This document shows, in pieces, positions 50,293-61,985 of a stretch of DNA of 64,000 bases. The notes below the pieces were generated by a model. That model ran no database searches. It saw nothing but the letters and a program-made list of their open reading frames with translations, and was not told the DNA's origin. The position numbers and the translations under genes were made by a program. Source of the DNA: Polyodon spathula (Eukaryota > Chordata > Actinopteri > Acipenseriformes > Polyodontidae); NCBI RefSeq assembly GCF_017654505.1, contig NC_054539.1, positions 66,110,256 to 66,174,255 on the forward strand. The letters are read 5' to 3'. Position 1 is the stretch's first letter, and every line of letters begins with the position of its first letter.

Positions 50293-51896
50293 ATGTAACC
50301 ATTCATTCTGCCTCCCTGCTGTTCTTTATTTATCTCAAAATCAATTCTCTGTCTAAGAGGCCCTGTTGAAGTAAGGCAACTAATCATCATCCATGCCAAT
50401 TAATTGGCAGTTCTTTGACTTTCTGCAGTTGTGGCTGATGATAGGAGTCAAAATATGTTAAGCAGATTAAACTAGTGCAAGTGAAGTTGATAACCTTATA
50501 GATTTACAGACACATCATTTATTGATGGTTCAACTTTAAATATGTATCATTGTGGAAACGTAAGGTGTATTTAGAAGGTCTTTGCATTCTCATGAGTCAC
50601 ACCCAATCACAGTGATCATTCATAACATTTGTATGTGGTATGAAACTATATCAATTTCATGCCATATTCCTGTAATACTTCTCAAGGACAGTGGTCTTAA
50701 TCTGATGATACTTTGCATTTTACAAGAATTTACTCTACAGTAGTAGTTCATGGTTGCTTTCTTTTCCGTGATTCCTACTCCTGGCAGGGGGTTTGTATGT
50801 TCCTGACATTCCGAGCCATTGACATTGATCAGTGGTTTAATTTGCTCAAAAGGCATGCATATTCAGTGTTTACATCCTTCTTTGCAAATGTGTTTCTCAT
50901 CTAGAAAGCTGACCTTTCCAGAATGCTGCCTGACAAGGAGCACTGACAAACCAAGGGTGTTAAAGGATGACAGAAAATCTTTCCATCTTTAAATTAAGAT
51001 TTTTTTTAAAGAAGAAGTGAAAAAAGTAAACTATTTAATTATGAAGTGTTGATAATAAATCACATCTGAACCTAAGGAACATGAAGTGTTTTTGTGTACA
51101 GTATAATGCATTTTAGGCCAGTAGTTCTAGAGAATTAAGTATGCCGTTTTCCTATGACCATGTGTCCCAGTGTATAATCTCTAGGTTGGTGAGACATGAG
51201 CTTGCAATGACCTCCAAAAGTTCGTTTTTGCTACAGTGTTTCTGGTTTGTAATTACAGTAATAAAACCCATCACATTAATAGGGTTTTTGAACAAGTGGT
51301 AAAATGCTGAGGATAGTTAATGCCAAGATGGCCTCTAATCTGTCAAAATGGCGGAAAATCTAAATCCCCAAGTGATTTTAAAAACATATAAGATAATCAA
51401 TTGCTACAAAAAGGATCTTTTCTTTGCTGGGCAGTAAAATAATATTATAATAGCTTTTTTATAAAAGGATATTTACAGTATGTATTATTATTTTATAAAC
51501 CAAATTTCTTCTGAGTGAAATGTAATCATGTTGGTAACAGTTGAGTGGTTTATTTTTAAATGTAAGTTATTAACCTTGGTCAACAAATACCTCGTTTACA
51601 CTGCCAGGCACTACAGGCTTTGGCTGCCCATGTTTCGGGGCCTTTTTTCAAAACATGGCCAACCCCGGAAATTCTCGTCATGCATCAGTCACTGGGGGAT
51701 TGTGGGATGTTATTGTGTTTTGTTTTGAAGAAACTGGATGCAACACTGTGTTTAGGGAATTGCAGTCCGAGCAATGCAAGCTGAACTTCAAAGAACATTC
51801 ATTGCAATTTTCATTCTAGCTACATAACAGCCTTCTCAAGACCCAGTTGAATGAACCCACCAAAAGACTGATGGAAAGTTAAAATGTAAAACCATA

Positions 51897-52472
51897 TGTG
51901 ACGGGGGTGCAACGGGCCGGAGCTGTGGTCGATCCTCCCGATTGCTGGTGCCATTGCGTAAAACGGGACGAGACCGGCGGAAAGGCAAAGGTCGAGCCGT
52001 CCAGGAACTGGAAAGATCACCTGCCCTGTCAGAACGCGGAAGTCCGCAGCCGCCGCGCTACCGTGTACGCTGATTGGGTACAGCCGAGGGGCCAAGGGCG
52101 GGGTCGGGCAGTATTTAAGGGACGGTACGATCCGCACTTGCTCTCTCAGTCGTGGGGTAACAGCAAAAGGAGACGTGCTGTTGAATTTACTTGCGTGTGT
52201 AAAGTGTGTTGTGTTTACAGAGACGGCTGTTCAACTTACTTCCCGGAAGAACGACCGGAGCCACGATACTAAACCCTCCCCTGGACCAGGAGCCCCCTAA
52301 AGGCCAGCGCAGGAGCACCAGCGAAATATTTGTCTTTATTTATAATTTATGCTTTAGTGTGTGCGCGGGACTTTTGTTAGTTTTACCTTCGGCCAGATAA
52401 ATAAAGCCTCCTGAGTATTTTTGCCGGTCCCATCTCCACCACCACCACCTGACTCAGCCCACCAACCTCACA
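51897..52472 (+). mobile_element. Solo LTR of a retrotransposon with 5-bp target duplication
   Basis: A 576-bp element starting TGTGACGG and ending CCTCACA, flanked by a perfect direct repeat CCATA (51892-51896 and 52473-52477). It contains a TATA-like tatttaag at 52112-52119 and an AATAAA at 52400-52405, in the order expected for U3-R-U5. No internal coding region is next to it, so it is a solo LTR left by recombination. It is more GC-rich than its surroundings. Confidence 0.85.
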
Positions 52473-52605
52473 CCATAATACATGGTAAAGATTCCTTCAT
52501 AAACTACGCAGCTCCTGGCATGTAGGAATGTGTAAAACGTGGAGTATCCGCCTTTTACGTTTCTGGCCGAATGGTTTATCTGCCATGATCAAGCTCTTAT
52601 GCAAA

Positions 52606-52743
52606 ATGGCTACAGGAAAGCGAAAGCAACTTGTGCTTCAATGGGAAAACAAGTTGGAAATACTTTCACTTCTGTAAAAGGTAGTTACCAGGGATCAAAT
52701 AGCACAAGATTTTGGAACTGGAAAGAGATCTGCCACTGTGTCA
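52606..52743 (+). pseudogene. pogo/Tigger-type (CENP-B-like) transposase N-terminal fragment
   Basis: Reads MATGKRKQLVLQWENKLEIL, one in-frame TAA, then VVTRDQIAQDFGTGKRSATVS. This follows the CENP-B/Tigger N-terminal helix-turn-helix (KRKxxxLxxExKLEIL ... IAxxFGxGKxTVS). The frame stops being recognisable right where the LTR-like repeat begins, indicating interruption by insertion. Confidence 0.65.
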
Positions 52744-53092
52744 GCAGGATGGCCGGTGGGTGACATCAGACCAGAAAAACACAGGCACAAGTGCAAATGC
52801 GCTCTTTCTTTATTAAGCTAAATAAATTTTAAAACAAACACGCAAAACAAAACAAACACTGGAGAAAGCAAGTATCGTGCTGGTTTAAATCCAGCACGTG
52901 TAGCAATTGTCTTTTAGCTTACTTTCGTGGTAGATCTTTCTCTCGTTCCTTTTCTCCACTCTCACCAACTCTGGTCAGCAAAAGCTGCTGGTTTTTATAG
53001 TGGTAAACTGGTTATCAATTAACTCGTTTATGCCTCAACCACATTCTGCACAGGATTTGTAGTATGAGTGATCGACAGCAAATTTGTCAATA

Positions 53093-54734
53093 CAGTGGCT
53101 TGCGAAAGTATTGACCCCCGTTGGCATTTTTCCTATTTTGTTGCCTTACAACCTGGAATTAAAATTGATTTTTATTTGGATTTCATGTAATGGACATACA
53201 CAAAATAGTCCAAATTGGTGAAGTGAAATGAAAAAAATAACTTGTTTAAAAAAATTCTAAAAAATAAATAACGGAAAACTGGTGCATGCATATGTATTCA
53301 CCTCCTTTGCTATTAAGCCTCTAAATAAGATTACCTATTACCTTCAGAAGTCACATAATTAGTTAAATAAAGTCCACCTGTGTGCAGTCTAAGTGTCACA
53401 TGATCTGTCACATGATCTCAGTATATATACACCTGTTCTGAAAGGCCCCAGAGTCTGCAACACCATTAAGCAAGGGGCACCACCAAGCAAGCGGCACCAT
53501 GAAGACCAAGAGCTCTCCAAACAGGTCAGGGACAAAGTTGCGGAGAAGTACAGATCAGGTTGCGTTATAAAAAAATATCCGAAACTTTGAACATCCCACA
53601 GAGCACCATTAAAGCCATTATTAAAAAATGGAAAGAATATGGCACCACAACAAACCTGGCAAGAGAGGGCCGCCCACCAAAACTCACAGACCAGGCAAGG
53701 AGGGCATTAATCAGAGAGGCAACAAAGAGACCAAAGATAACCCTGAAGGAGCTGCAGAGCTCCACAGCTGAGATTGGAGTATCTGTCCATAGGACCACTT
53801 TAAGCCATACACTCCACAGAGCTGGGCTTTACAGAAGAGTGGCCAGAAAAAAGCCATTGCTTAAAGAAAAAAATAAGCAAACACGTTTGGTGTTCGCCAA
53901 AAGGCATGTGGGAGACTCCCCAAACATATGAAAGAAGGTACTCTGGTCATACGAGACGAAAATTGAGCTTTTTGGCCATCAAGGAAAACACTATGTCTGG
54001 CGCAAACCCAACACCTCTCATCACCCCGAGAACACCATCCCCACAGTGAAGCATGGTGGTGGCAGCATCATGCCGTGGGGATGTTTTTCATCGTCAGGGA
54101 CTGGGAAACTGGTCAGAATTGAAGGAATGATGGATGGCACTAAATACAGGGAAATTCTTGAGTGAAACCTGTTTCAGTCTTCCAGAGGTTTGAGACTGGG
54201 ACGGAGGTTCACCTTCCAGCAGGACAATGACCCTAAGCATACTGCTAAAGCAACACTCGAGTGGTTTAAGGGGAAACATTTAAATGTTTTGGAATGGCCT
54301 AGTCAAAGCCCAGACCTCAATCCAATTGAGAATCTGTGGTATGACTTAAAGATTGCTGTACACCAGCAGAACCCATCCAACTTGAAGTAGCTGGAGCAGT
54401 TTTACCTTGAAGAATGGGCAAAAATCCCAGTGGCTAGATGTGCCAAGCTTATAGATACATACCCCAAGAGACTTGCAGCTGTAATTGCTGCAAAAGGTGG
54501 CTCTACAAAGTATTGACTTTGGAGGGGTGAATACTTATGCACGCTCAAATTTTCTGTTTTTTTGTCTTATTTCTTGTTTGTTTCACATTAAAAAATATTT
54601 TGCATCTTCAAAGTGGTAGGCATGTTGTGTAAATGAAATGATACAAACCCCCAAAAAATCCATTTTAATTCCAGGTTGTAAGGCAACAAAATAGGAAAAA
54701 TGCCAAGGGGGGTCAATACTTTCGCAAGCCACTG
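53093..54734 (+). mobile_element. Tc1-family DNA transposon with TA target duplication
   Basis: A 1,642-bp element with about 80-bp terminal inverted repeats (53093-53174 and 54653-54734, start CAGTGGCTTGCGAAAG) that differ at only a few positions. It is flanked by TA at 53091-53092 and 54735-54736. It lies inside the hairpin-family repeat. Its size and the internal transposase are typical of Tc1 elements in fish. Confidence 0.93.
53499..54516 (+). pseudogene. Tc1 transposase, inactivated
   Basis: Family length is about 340 codons, ending GSTKY. The N-terminal paired-like helix-turn-helix is visible (LNIPQSTIKAIIKKWKEYGT and the GRPPKL hinge). Catalytic segments: the first Asp of the usual WSDE is Tyr ([11 protein letters not shown]), the second ([10 protein letters not shown]) is intact, and the third (NPIENLW) is intact. 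Lesions: 1-nt deletions near 53511 and 53562, in-frame stops at 53929-53931, near 54163, and at 54388-54390. It is dead in itself, although the inverted repeats remain well preserved. Confidence 0.9.
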
Positions 54735-55004
54735 TAACTCATTAGCTGCCGACCACACATTCTCATAAGCTGTAGTCTGGCAGAGACAAAAAGCAAACAT
54801 TGTCTCTGCCAAACTACATTAAACTATAAAAATAAACAAAATACATTTCAATAATATCAATAGTAATAATAATAAATACACAAATAATACATATACATAG
54901 GGGTGTATAATGGTATTTAACACAGGATTTATTTACCTGACTTTTTACTTATCTGCCCTTACTCTGGCCCCACCACAGTCATTTACAAGACAGACTACTG
55001 TTTA

Positions 55005-55240
55005 GGGCTGTCAATTAATTGCAGTTAACTTCTGCTAGTAACGCGTTAATTTTTTCGGCGATTAATTTTTTTAACGCACGTTAATCTCACTCCTCTGTCT
55101 TGACCCTCTTAGCATACCATAATTCATTTCCTGCAGCACTTTACTTGACATTAATTTTATGGTTCATTTTACTTGAAATTGCCATATCATGCATACATTA
55201 ACTATGATTGATTGATGCAGCTTGTTTGAGTTAAAAATAC
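55005..55240. repeat. DNA-transposon remnant (gggctgtcaatt family), copy 1
   Basis: The first 130 bp match 56855-56985 (gggctgtcaatt...cagttaacttc...gcgttaatc). A further 70-bp block (about 55161-55235) matches 56249-56320. This is typical of dispersed DNA-transposon ends. Confidence 0.55.
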
Positions 55241-56248
55241 AAGAGCACTCAACTTACAATACATTACAGTGTTTACTTTGAGAAGCTACTATTTTGTATT
55301 GCCAGGTGTTTTTTTTATATATATATATATATATATATAGTTTTCCTGATGCAGCAGAAAGGTGTTTGATGGATGTAATGTTACAAATGACCCCTGCTTA
55401 CCTCTTAAGTGACACTGGTGGCAATAGATTTATGTCTGAAGATGGTGGATATATAACATTTATTATATGCATTTCCATTAATTACTATGTAAATGTTTTT
55501 TTTACTCAGCTGTGCTTAGTTATACTGTATTGTGGATATGGATAATTAAACCCTTATACTTTCAGATTGTTTGTAGGAATAATTACACAATTATATGTTT
55601 AAATGAATACAAAGGAAATATTTTGGTATTAAAAAAAGATCCACATGAAAGTGCATCATATTTGAAAGTCATACTATTTATAAAAAAAAAAAAAATGATA
55701 GAGCATATGTTTCTGTACTTAATAGCATGGTTCCATTTCTTTGGGGTCAGTGTTGTTTTTCCATATTCAGTTAATTAACACGTGACTTGAAATCTAAGAC
55801 TGTTTTGGGTGGAAAGAATCCTCAAGGCTGATTTTCTGAAGTAAGTTAAGTGAGCTACTTGGTACTGAGCTGAACACTGAAGCCTCTGAACACGGATGTG
55901 CTTCCCCACCAAACTATAAAAACATTTTCAGTGTATTAAAACGTTAGCGACAAACTGTTTTGCAAACCGTTTTAGCCAGTTACATTTGGGTGATTTGAAG
56001 CTTTTAACCTCATCTCCCAGATGGGTCAGAATCCGTAACTGCAGTGCATCACACTGTTACATATACTACATGTCATGGGTGTGATTGGTTACTCACTGTG
56101 TACTGGTCCTGTCAGACCTGGTGTTGCAAATCCACAGAAACAAGCACCCCAAGCAGTGCTGACCTTGAACAAACCCCACATTGTCACTATATAAAATGAC
56201 CATCTGCTGCCTCCCTCGTTACACTCCATTCTAGCTGTCTTTTTCTGT

Positions 56249-56320
56249 TGGTTCGTTTTACTTGAAACCCCCAAAGCATGCATACATTACCTATGATTGA
56301 TTGATGCAGCTAGTTTGTGT
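56249..56320. repeat. Direct repeat of 55161-55235
   Basis: Shares tttacttgaa, catgcatacatta and tatgattgattgatgcagct with the earlier block. An internal part of the same remnant family without its end. Confidence 0.6.
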
Positions 56321-56854
56321 GATGTGGAGCCCTGTCCCTCCTAGGAAGTAACCTGAGACCACCTCTTCTTTCTCATGTGTGCTTTTTACAGCTTTTTACA
56401 GTGTTGTTTAGACATTATTTTAAGTCTTGTTGATATAACACTGGCAAACCAGGAGTGAAAGGTGAGAGCACATTTTTACATTGATGGATACTTTGGTTTT
56501 AGCAATTTTAAAGTATACCCTTCGATTTCATTCTCTAATTTTGTGGGACCTAACGTCTTACAATGCTAGCCCAGCAGGTAGCACAGGTACATCTGAGCTA
56601 CAAGATTAAAAGTTGAAATCCTGCCAGGGAACTGTCACTTACTGTATAGAAGCCTATGGGAATCATGGAAGTGTTGTTGGAGAATAGTCTGTCTTATCAA
56701 ATTCAAACTTCAATGTGCTGCCAGTTTTGAGGAACACATCCATTTTGCCATCAATGAATCTGTCTTTATCTAGTATGTACATGTATTAAGACATATGTAT
56801 GACATTTTAAAACAAGAACTGTAAAGACATTTTGGCCATATAACTTGACAACTC

Positions 56855-58217
56855 GGGCTGTCAATTCATCGCAGTTAACTTCAGCGATTAACACATTAAA
56901 TCTTTTGGAGATTAATTGTTTTAACGTGCGTTAATCGCATTGCTGTGTCTTGAGTCTTTTGGCACACCATACTTCAATCCCGGCCGCAGCCACATTGGAT
57001 TGAGTGTCTGAGTGCAGTTACTGTTTAAATAGAAAGTTAGTCATTGAACCACGTAATGGAGTAAAGCACTAAAAATGAATGGGAGGTTTATTTATTTTTT
57101 AAAATCATTCTGAACAGAAAAACGCTTATACTTCGTTTCCATTGTCAAGCCAACTCGAGTTGAGGCGCAACGCGAGTTGACACAAAAAATAGCGTTTCCT
57201 GAGTTTCTCGAGTCATTACGTGAGCTGGACAAGTCTCACTCATGTTATCACAAGAGATGGCCAGATAGTAACCAGGTAACCAGATTACTGTGTCATCCTT
57301 ATTGACATTGTAACATTGTTATCACCAAACACGGCAATGGATACTTCTCCAGAAAATTCACTGCTGGCTGTCTTGTGATATTGGACGCTGTCCTAAAATC
57401 ACATCTAATCTATCATAATAGCAGAATATTTTGAGATCCTTTCCGCTTTTGTTATTGTGGTCCTTGATTTTTTCCCATACATTGGAGCTCATTTCTACTC
57501 ACACTCATAGCAAGTAGAATTTGACTTATATTTTGAAACAGTTTTTAATTTTGAAAAGATTTTTGAAGCTGACTTTGAATGACCTGATCCAGCCTGCATA
57601 GTGAAATAGTATCAAAGAACTCAGCTACGCGCCCGAATTGGAGGCCAACTTGAGTTTTACAAAAACATGGTAACGTAGCATTGGGGAGCAATTGGAGCGT
57701 GTACGTGAGTTGTCTTGACTATGGAAACGAAGTGATACTTGTCTACTGTCAAAGTGAGTTCCAGCCACCAGCGTTTTGAACACGCCTTCACTTCTCAAAA
57801 TATGCTAGCAGCTTTTTGCTACACACAACAACAATAAAATAAAAAAAAAAAAACTATACCCACCAGTTTCAACAGAAATTCAGGATCACTGCAAGCCTGT
57901 GAATCAAGCTAAGTATGATAATAAGACTTTTTTTTTTTTTACTTAGTATGTAAACCCTACCCATTTTTCTTGTTAGTTTACAGTTTTTGGATATGATGAA
58001 AAGAAAATTGGCCCTAGTAAATTTTTGTGACAGTCTCAGTGGGTACAATAATAGCATAAGAATAATAGCGTCAGTAGTAAAAGAAATTTACATTAGGTGG
58101 ATGTAGTAATTGTTTCAATTTAATATGCGATTAAAACCAAAATGAACTAAGATTTTCTTTTTTTAATTGCGAGATAATCACGATTTTTTTTTTTTTTTTT
58201 TTATCGCTTGATAGCTG
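56855..58217. mobile_element. Candidate non-autonomous DNA transposon (gggctgtcaatt family), copy 2
   Basis: The left end is gggctgtcaattcatcgcag. The right end, read on the minus strand, is cagctatcaagcgataaaa, a diverged inverted match. A second element with its own inverted ends (57131-57732) is nested inside. No target duplication found. Confidence 0.45.
57131..57732. mobile_element. Nested MITE with cttcgtttccat inverted ends
   Basis: CTTCGTTTCCATTGTCAAG at the left is matched inverted by cttgactatggaaacgaag at the right (two mismatches over 19-20 bp, extending into an aactc motif). About 600 bp and non-coding. Confidence 0.7.
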
Positions 58218-58460
58218 TTTTTATATGTGCCTTACTTAGGGATGTGCGATTTCCCAATACATGTTTCCCAATACATTTGGCAAAAACGCACCTCCTGCTG
58301 CCCAATAAAATATCAGTGTGGCATTTCATTCTTCAGACTAATGCCCATATATACTACCAACAAATGTAAACTACACGCTTCAAAAATTAACACTTTTCAA
58401 ACTTGAATTTTTCCAAAACACAATTAACAACCAGAGTCAAGTATTTCAAGGGAGAACTCT

Positions 58461-58900
58461 TTATACAATGAAATTAACAGATACATGAATTTTATTTTGT
58501 GCAGGACATCCGTAACACGCATCAGAACACAAGATCCATGGAAATCCAAATGCTTGGTATCTGGAGATCAATTCTTCATACAGTTTGAAATTGGTATCTG
58601 TTAATGTTTCAATATCGAGTATGGGCTCCTCTGGCGTTGGTGGAATCTCTACATCGATGGGGTGTGATTCTAAACAGGGCTCTCCAGGCTCAAATTCACG
58701 CATTAGTGCCATTGGTGGACAGATGGAATCTTTATTCAGTGATTGCTGCCAGTTCTAGTTATCGAGGCAGTAATCAGAAGTCTCTTCAGTGGCTGTAGCT
58801 GGTCTTCTTGACCTCAAACCAGTCACTAAAACCAGGTTTAGTCACTTTTGGTGACTCCATTTGCTGACCATGTGCTGGCAACTCTTCAGTGCCATATTCT
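58461..58900 (-). pseudogene. Unrecognised degenerate ORF, minus strand
   Basis: An 83-codon open piece (58461-58712, MALMREFEPGEPCLESHPID...) is preceded upstream on the same strand by MESPKVTKPGFSDWFEVKKT and then stops. The Pro/Glu composition and the joined look suggest a relic of a transposon-borne or captured coding sequence. I do not recognise the family. Confidence 0.3.
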
Positions 58901-59441
58901 GTAGATGTCAGCTCCAAGAACTTGTCCACAACAAAAAAAAATAATGTTTACTATTTTTTTTTTTTCTTTTTTTTTTTTTTCTTTTTTTTTTTTAGTGCCC
59001 ATGCCATGTTTTTATTGTATTGAAACTGATAGTATCATTCTTTTGTTGCAGTCGGCATGAACAGGGTGGCATTTAAAAACATGTTTATGTTGTTGAAACT
59101 CCTGTGAACAAAAAGGATCTCTGTGTTTTCATATCTCTGTCGCTTTGTCATTTATTTATTTGGCATTTATACATATTGTTTTTTTAACATGTGTTGGTTT
59201 CTACTTATGAGGCATTCTAGTTATTACATACTAAGAAGTACTACATTAAGAAATACAGTACTTAAAATTAAATGATTAACACTTTGACTGGAGGTTTTGA
59301 CTGAAGTCATTGAAAAAGACTTCCAGTTGCAATGCCTGTCATTGAACTTTACATTGTAGTTATTAAACCCTATTTTCAGCCCTGGAGTTTATAGTGCTGT
59401 AACTCTGTATTTACTGTAAATATATGGTGTTGTTGTTTCAG

Positions 59442-59557
59442 GTACTCTGGTAGGTGTTGGGGATGTTATTTCCCAGCAGCTGGTGGAAAGGAAAGGCTTC
59501 GCCAATCACAGTGTGAAAAGGACAGTGAAGATGATGGGCATTGGAGTCTTCTTTGTG
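59442..59557 (+). CDS. mpv17: mpv17, second coding exon (residues 25-63)
   Basis: The acceptor (tttcag, AG at 59440-59441) and donor (GTAAGT at 59558) are both good. The exon completes the Gly codon left open by exon 26683-26755 and reads on without a stop. It contains the family motif GVGDVISQQLVERKG, followed by NHSVKRTVKMMGIGVFFV, matching MPV17 residues up to the junction just before the conserved GPxxGxWY segment. Arg51 here aligns with human Arg50, a known disease residue, and is conserved. The joined length (189 nt, 63 codons) is exactly in frame. The remaining exons (about 114 residues) must lie beyond position 64000; I found none in 59558-64000. The exon is separated from its partner by 32,686 bp of transposon-rich intron. 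Confidence 0.94.
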
Positions 59558-60794
59558 GTAAGTGGGAAAGTCATCTTCTTCAGCATATCCATTACACCAT
59601 GAGTGGAGAAAATTCTGTTCATCTATATAAATATATATTTGTTAATGAAGGACTGTATTTTTATGTGTGGTTATCAGGGATGTGCATTTTGGTACATTTT
59701 TATGAATGTTTAAATGCTGTGCAGGTGTCAGTGTTTAAACCATATCTACACACACACACACACACACACACCTAAACCATAATAATACACACACACAGGG
59801 TATTTTTTGACTAATATTTTCTTACTATAGCCAAAAAAAAGCCAAAAAAACCCTAAATAAGCAAATAGTGTTTTAACATCGCAAAGACTTCTAATTAAAA
59901 TTGTCATTGGAGGTAGATCTATATACATATTCAACACATTTTCGGATTGTATAATGTTTTTAGAATAGTTTGTTGCTTAAAGTTTTTTTTTATAATTTGT
60001 AAGTAACTTTAATACTTTCTGGAAAAGGGAGTTAACACGGATAAAATGGCACATTGTAAAGAACGCTGTGACTGATATTAAAAGTTCTGCCTTAGAGATT
60101 TAAAAGTTTGCGGTATTTGATAGTAGGGGTGGGATTTTCAAGAAATATATTACTCGAGTACTTGAGCATTACAATTTCCGAGTACAAGAATCTAACGCCA
60201 CTCTCCTCTACATACTAGTGTACATAAACCTCCCAAACACTGCTACAATTCCTATTTTTAAATGCCAATCTAACACACATTCAAGTATATTAATAATTAA
60301 TATAATGTTTACCTCCTTGTGCAGTTTATTGTACATGGTTAAGTATTACTAAATAACGCAATGTATTCACACAAGCTAAATTGTTAAAGAGATGCCTGGC
60401 CTACCTGTTTGAAGTGTGTCTCAGGGGTCCTTTACTGTAGTGCAGTAGTTCCAATATACAAACAGACATTGTACTAAACATAAACGGCTGTTCGGTCCAA
60501 AATAAAAAGAACAATTTCAAGTGAACAAAGCCTTGTGCCTGTGGGAAGATTGGGGAAATGGGTCCACGACTCTGTGGTAATCTCAACTTTTTCTCCCTTT
60601 TGAAAGTTTTGTATGAACAGCTGCAGCACACAGCCTTGCTGTTACTGGTTTACACCTAAGCACAGTATGGCTCAAGAAATTTAATCACATCTCGAAATCC
60701 ATCACCCTCTACAAAGTGAAGTCTGGAAATTCAGTGGCCGTGTGTCTTAAAAGCAAACCGTTATACAATAAAATCCACTTAGAAAAAAAAATAC

Positions 60795-60795
<1 letters not shown>

Positions 60796-60838
<43 letters not shown>
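60796..60838. repeat. (AAT)n microsatellite
   Basis: About 14 AAT units. Confidence 0.9.
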
Positions 60839-60839
<1 letters not shown>

Positions 60840-61078
60840 TTGCCAAATGGAATCTAGGTGAATGGTACAATCCAAAGAATGACATTTTGTGAGATTTATT
60901 ATAATATTTTGGGAAGTTATTATTACCATTATACTACAGGTTTCATTGTCTTTTCCTATATGTAGTGACTTTCGAGCTCTGTAAACATGACTACTACTCA
61001 AACATACTTAAATATTTTAAAACAGACATGTAGTGGACAAAAAATATATTTTGCAATTGATGATTACTGGGATAATCT

Positions 61079-61985
61079 TAGTGCTGGGATGAACACAAGA
61101 TTTTCATGTTCGTTCAGTAATTTAAAATATTTGTTTGGATATTTGTTTGTTTTTAAAAAGTAATAAAAGCCCCTGTGTGTGTGCCTTTATTTTACAGCAA
61201 GACGTTACGATGTGTAACATGTTAAAGTAGAAAAATGTCCCAGGAGTAAAGAGTTCATTGTGTAGGCCTTACTTTACCCCACTGATTTAACCACAAAACA
61301 AAGGATGCCAAATTGCAGTTCAAGTTAAACTTTGTTTTGTTTATTCCCGAAATAAATAGTACATAAAGTTCACAGCGCATTTTATTTGTTTTTTTTTTTT
61401 TACTTTTTTTCATTCCTTGCCATTGTCGCTTCTTCACAGGAAACAGTGGCCATAGACATGTTTTCATAAAGTAATAACGTGCGGATTACTTGTGCCTTTT
61501 TTTTAGCTTAACAAGCAAATAAAAACTGAAATTTAACTTTAAACACTTCAAATAAAACAAACGGCATTGTAAAATGAAGGGGGGGAAAAACTCACCATTT
61601 TGGTTCTCGTTTATTATATTCCACATAACAGAAAGTCGCAACAAAATATAAAATCTATATAAAAATCACTACACAACATTTCCAGCAAGTTGGGCACTGT
61701 GTAAGCGACGCATTTCAGAATGACTTGCATGACTTTTTCTGTCCCATGAGATTCTGACTCTAAAACAGCACAACGTGTTTTTGACCCAGACAGCCTTCCA
61801 TAGAGATCATAATGCATGCGTGCGTATAATGTGGTTTGCTTTTGTTCATTTGGTTTGTTCAATTGCCATTTTTTAAAGTGAAAGGTTTTTTTGTCATTTC
61901 CAGCGAATGTTAACATCTGATTTTTGTATCTGAATACATGTCAAAAATGTTTTGTTCCAATATTCGGATATTTGTCCCGGCACAA
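61079..61985. mobile_element. hAT-like non-autonomous element with perfect 8-bp target duplication
   Basis: It starts TAGTGCTGGGATGAACA and ends TATTTGTCCCGGCACAA, which is an inverted match (TTGTGCCGGGACAAATA). It is flanked by identical GATAATCT (61071-61078 and 61986-61993). 907 bp, with no convincing transposase inside. Confidence 0.85.

Larger units (their letters stand above)
52761..54976 (-). repeat. Hairpin-family LTR-like repeat split by Tc1
   Basis: The left part is 52761-53092 and the right part is 54735-54976. They rejoin to match 34980-35320 (acattctgcaca, tgatcgacagcaa...tcattagctgccgac). The end is CCCCACCACA. The hairpin after the shared motif is decayed here, but the terminal stem tggcagagaca / tgtctctgcca survives (about 54778-54821). 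Confidence 0.6.
26756..59441 (+). other. mpv17 intron between coding exons 1 and 2 (32.7 kb)
   Basis: The boundaries are the GT at 26756 and the AG at 59440-59441. I see no host exon of another gene inside. Stretches not covered by separate entries (26.8-28.4, 34.5-35.0, 46.3-50.0, 50.3-51.9, 58.9-59.4 kb) show only AT-rich sequence, short poly-A/T runs and unrecognised unique DNA. The larger contents are annotated separately: the LINE, the tandem triplication, a hAT MITE, a solo LTR, nested pogo/LTR-like/Tc1 elements and further DNA transposon remnants. Much of the intron's length is therefore repeat-derived. Confidence 0.85.

Noticed and set aside
51898..52272. 124-codon plus-strand ORF
   Set aside because: It lies wholly inside the solo LTR and begins at its first base; LTRs are non-coding.
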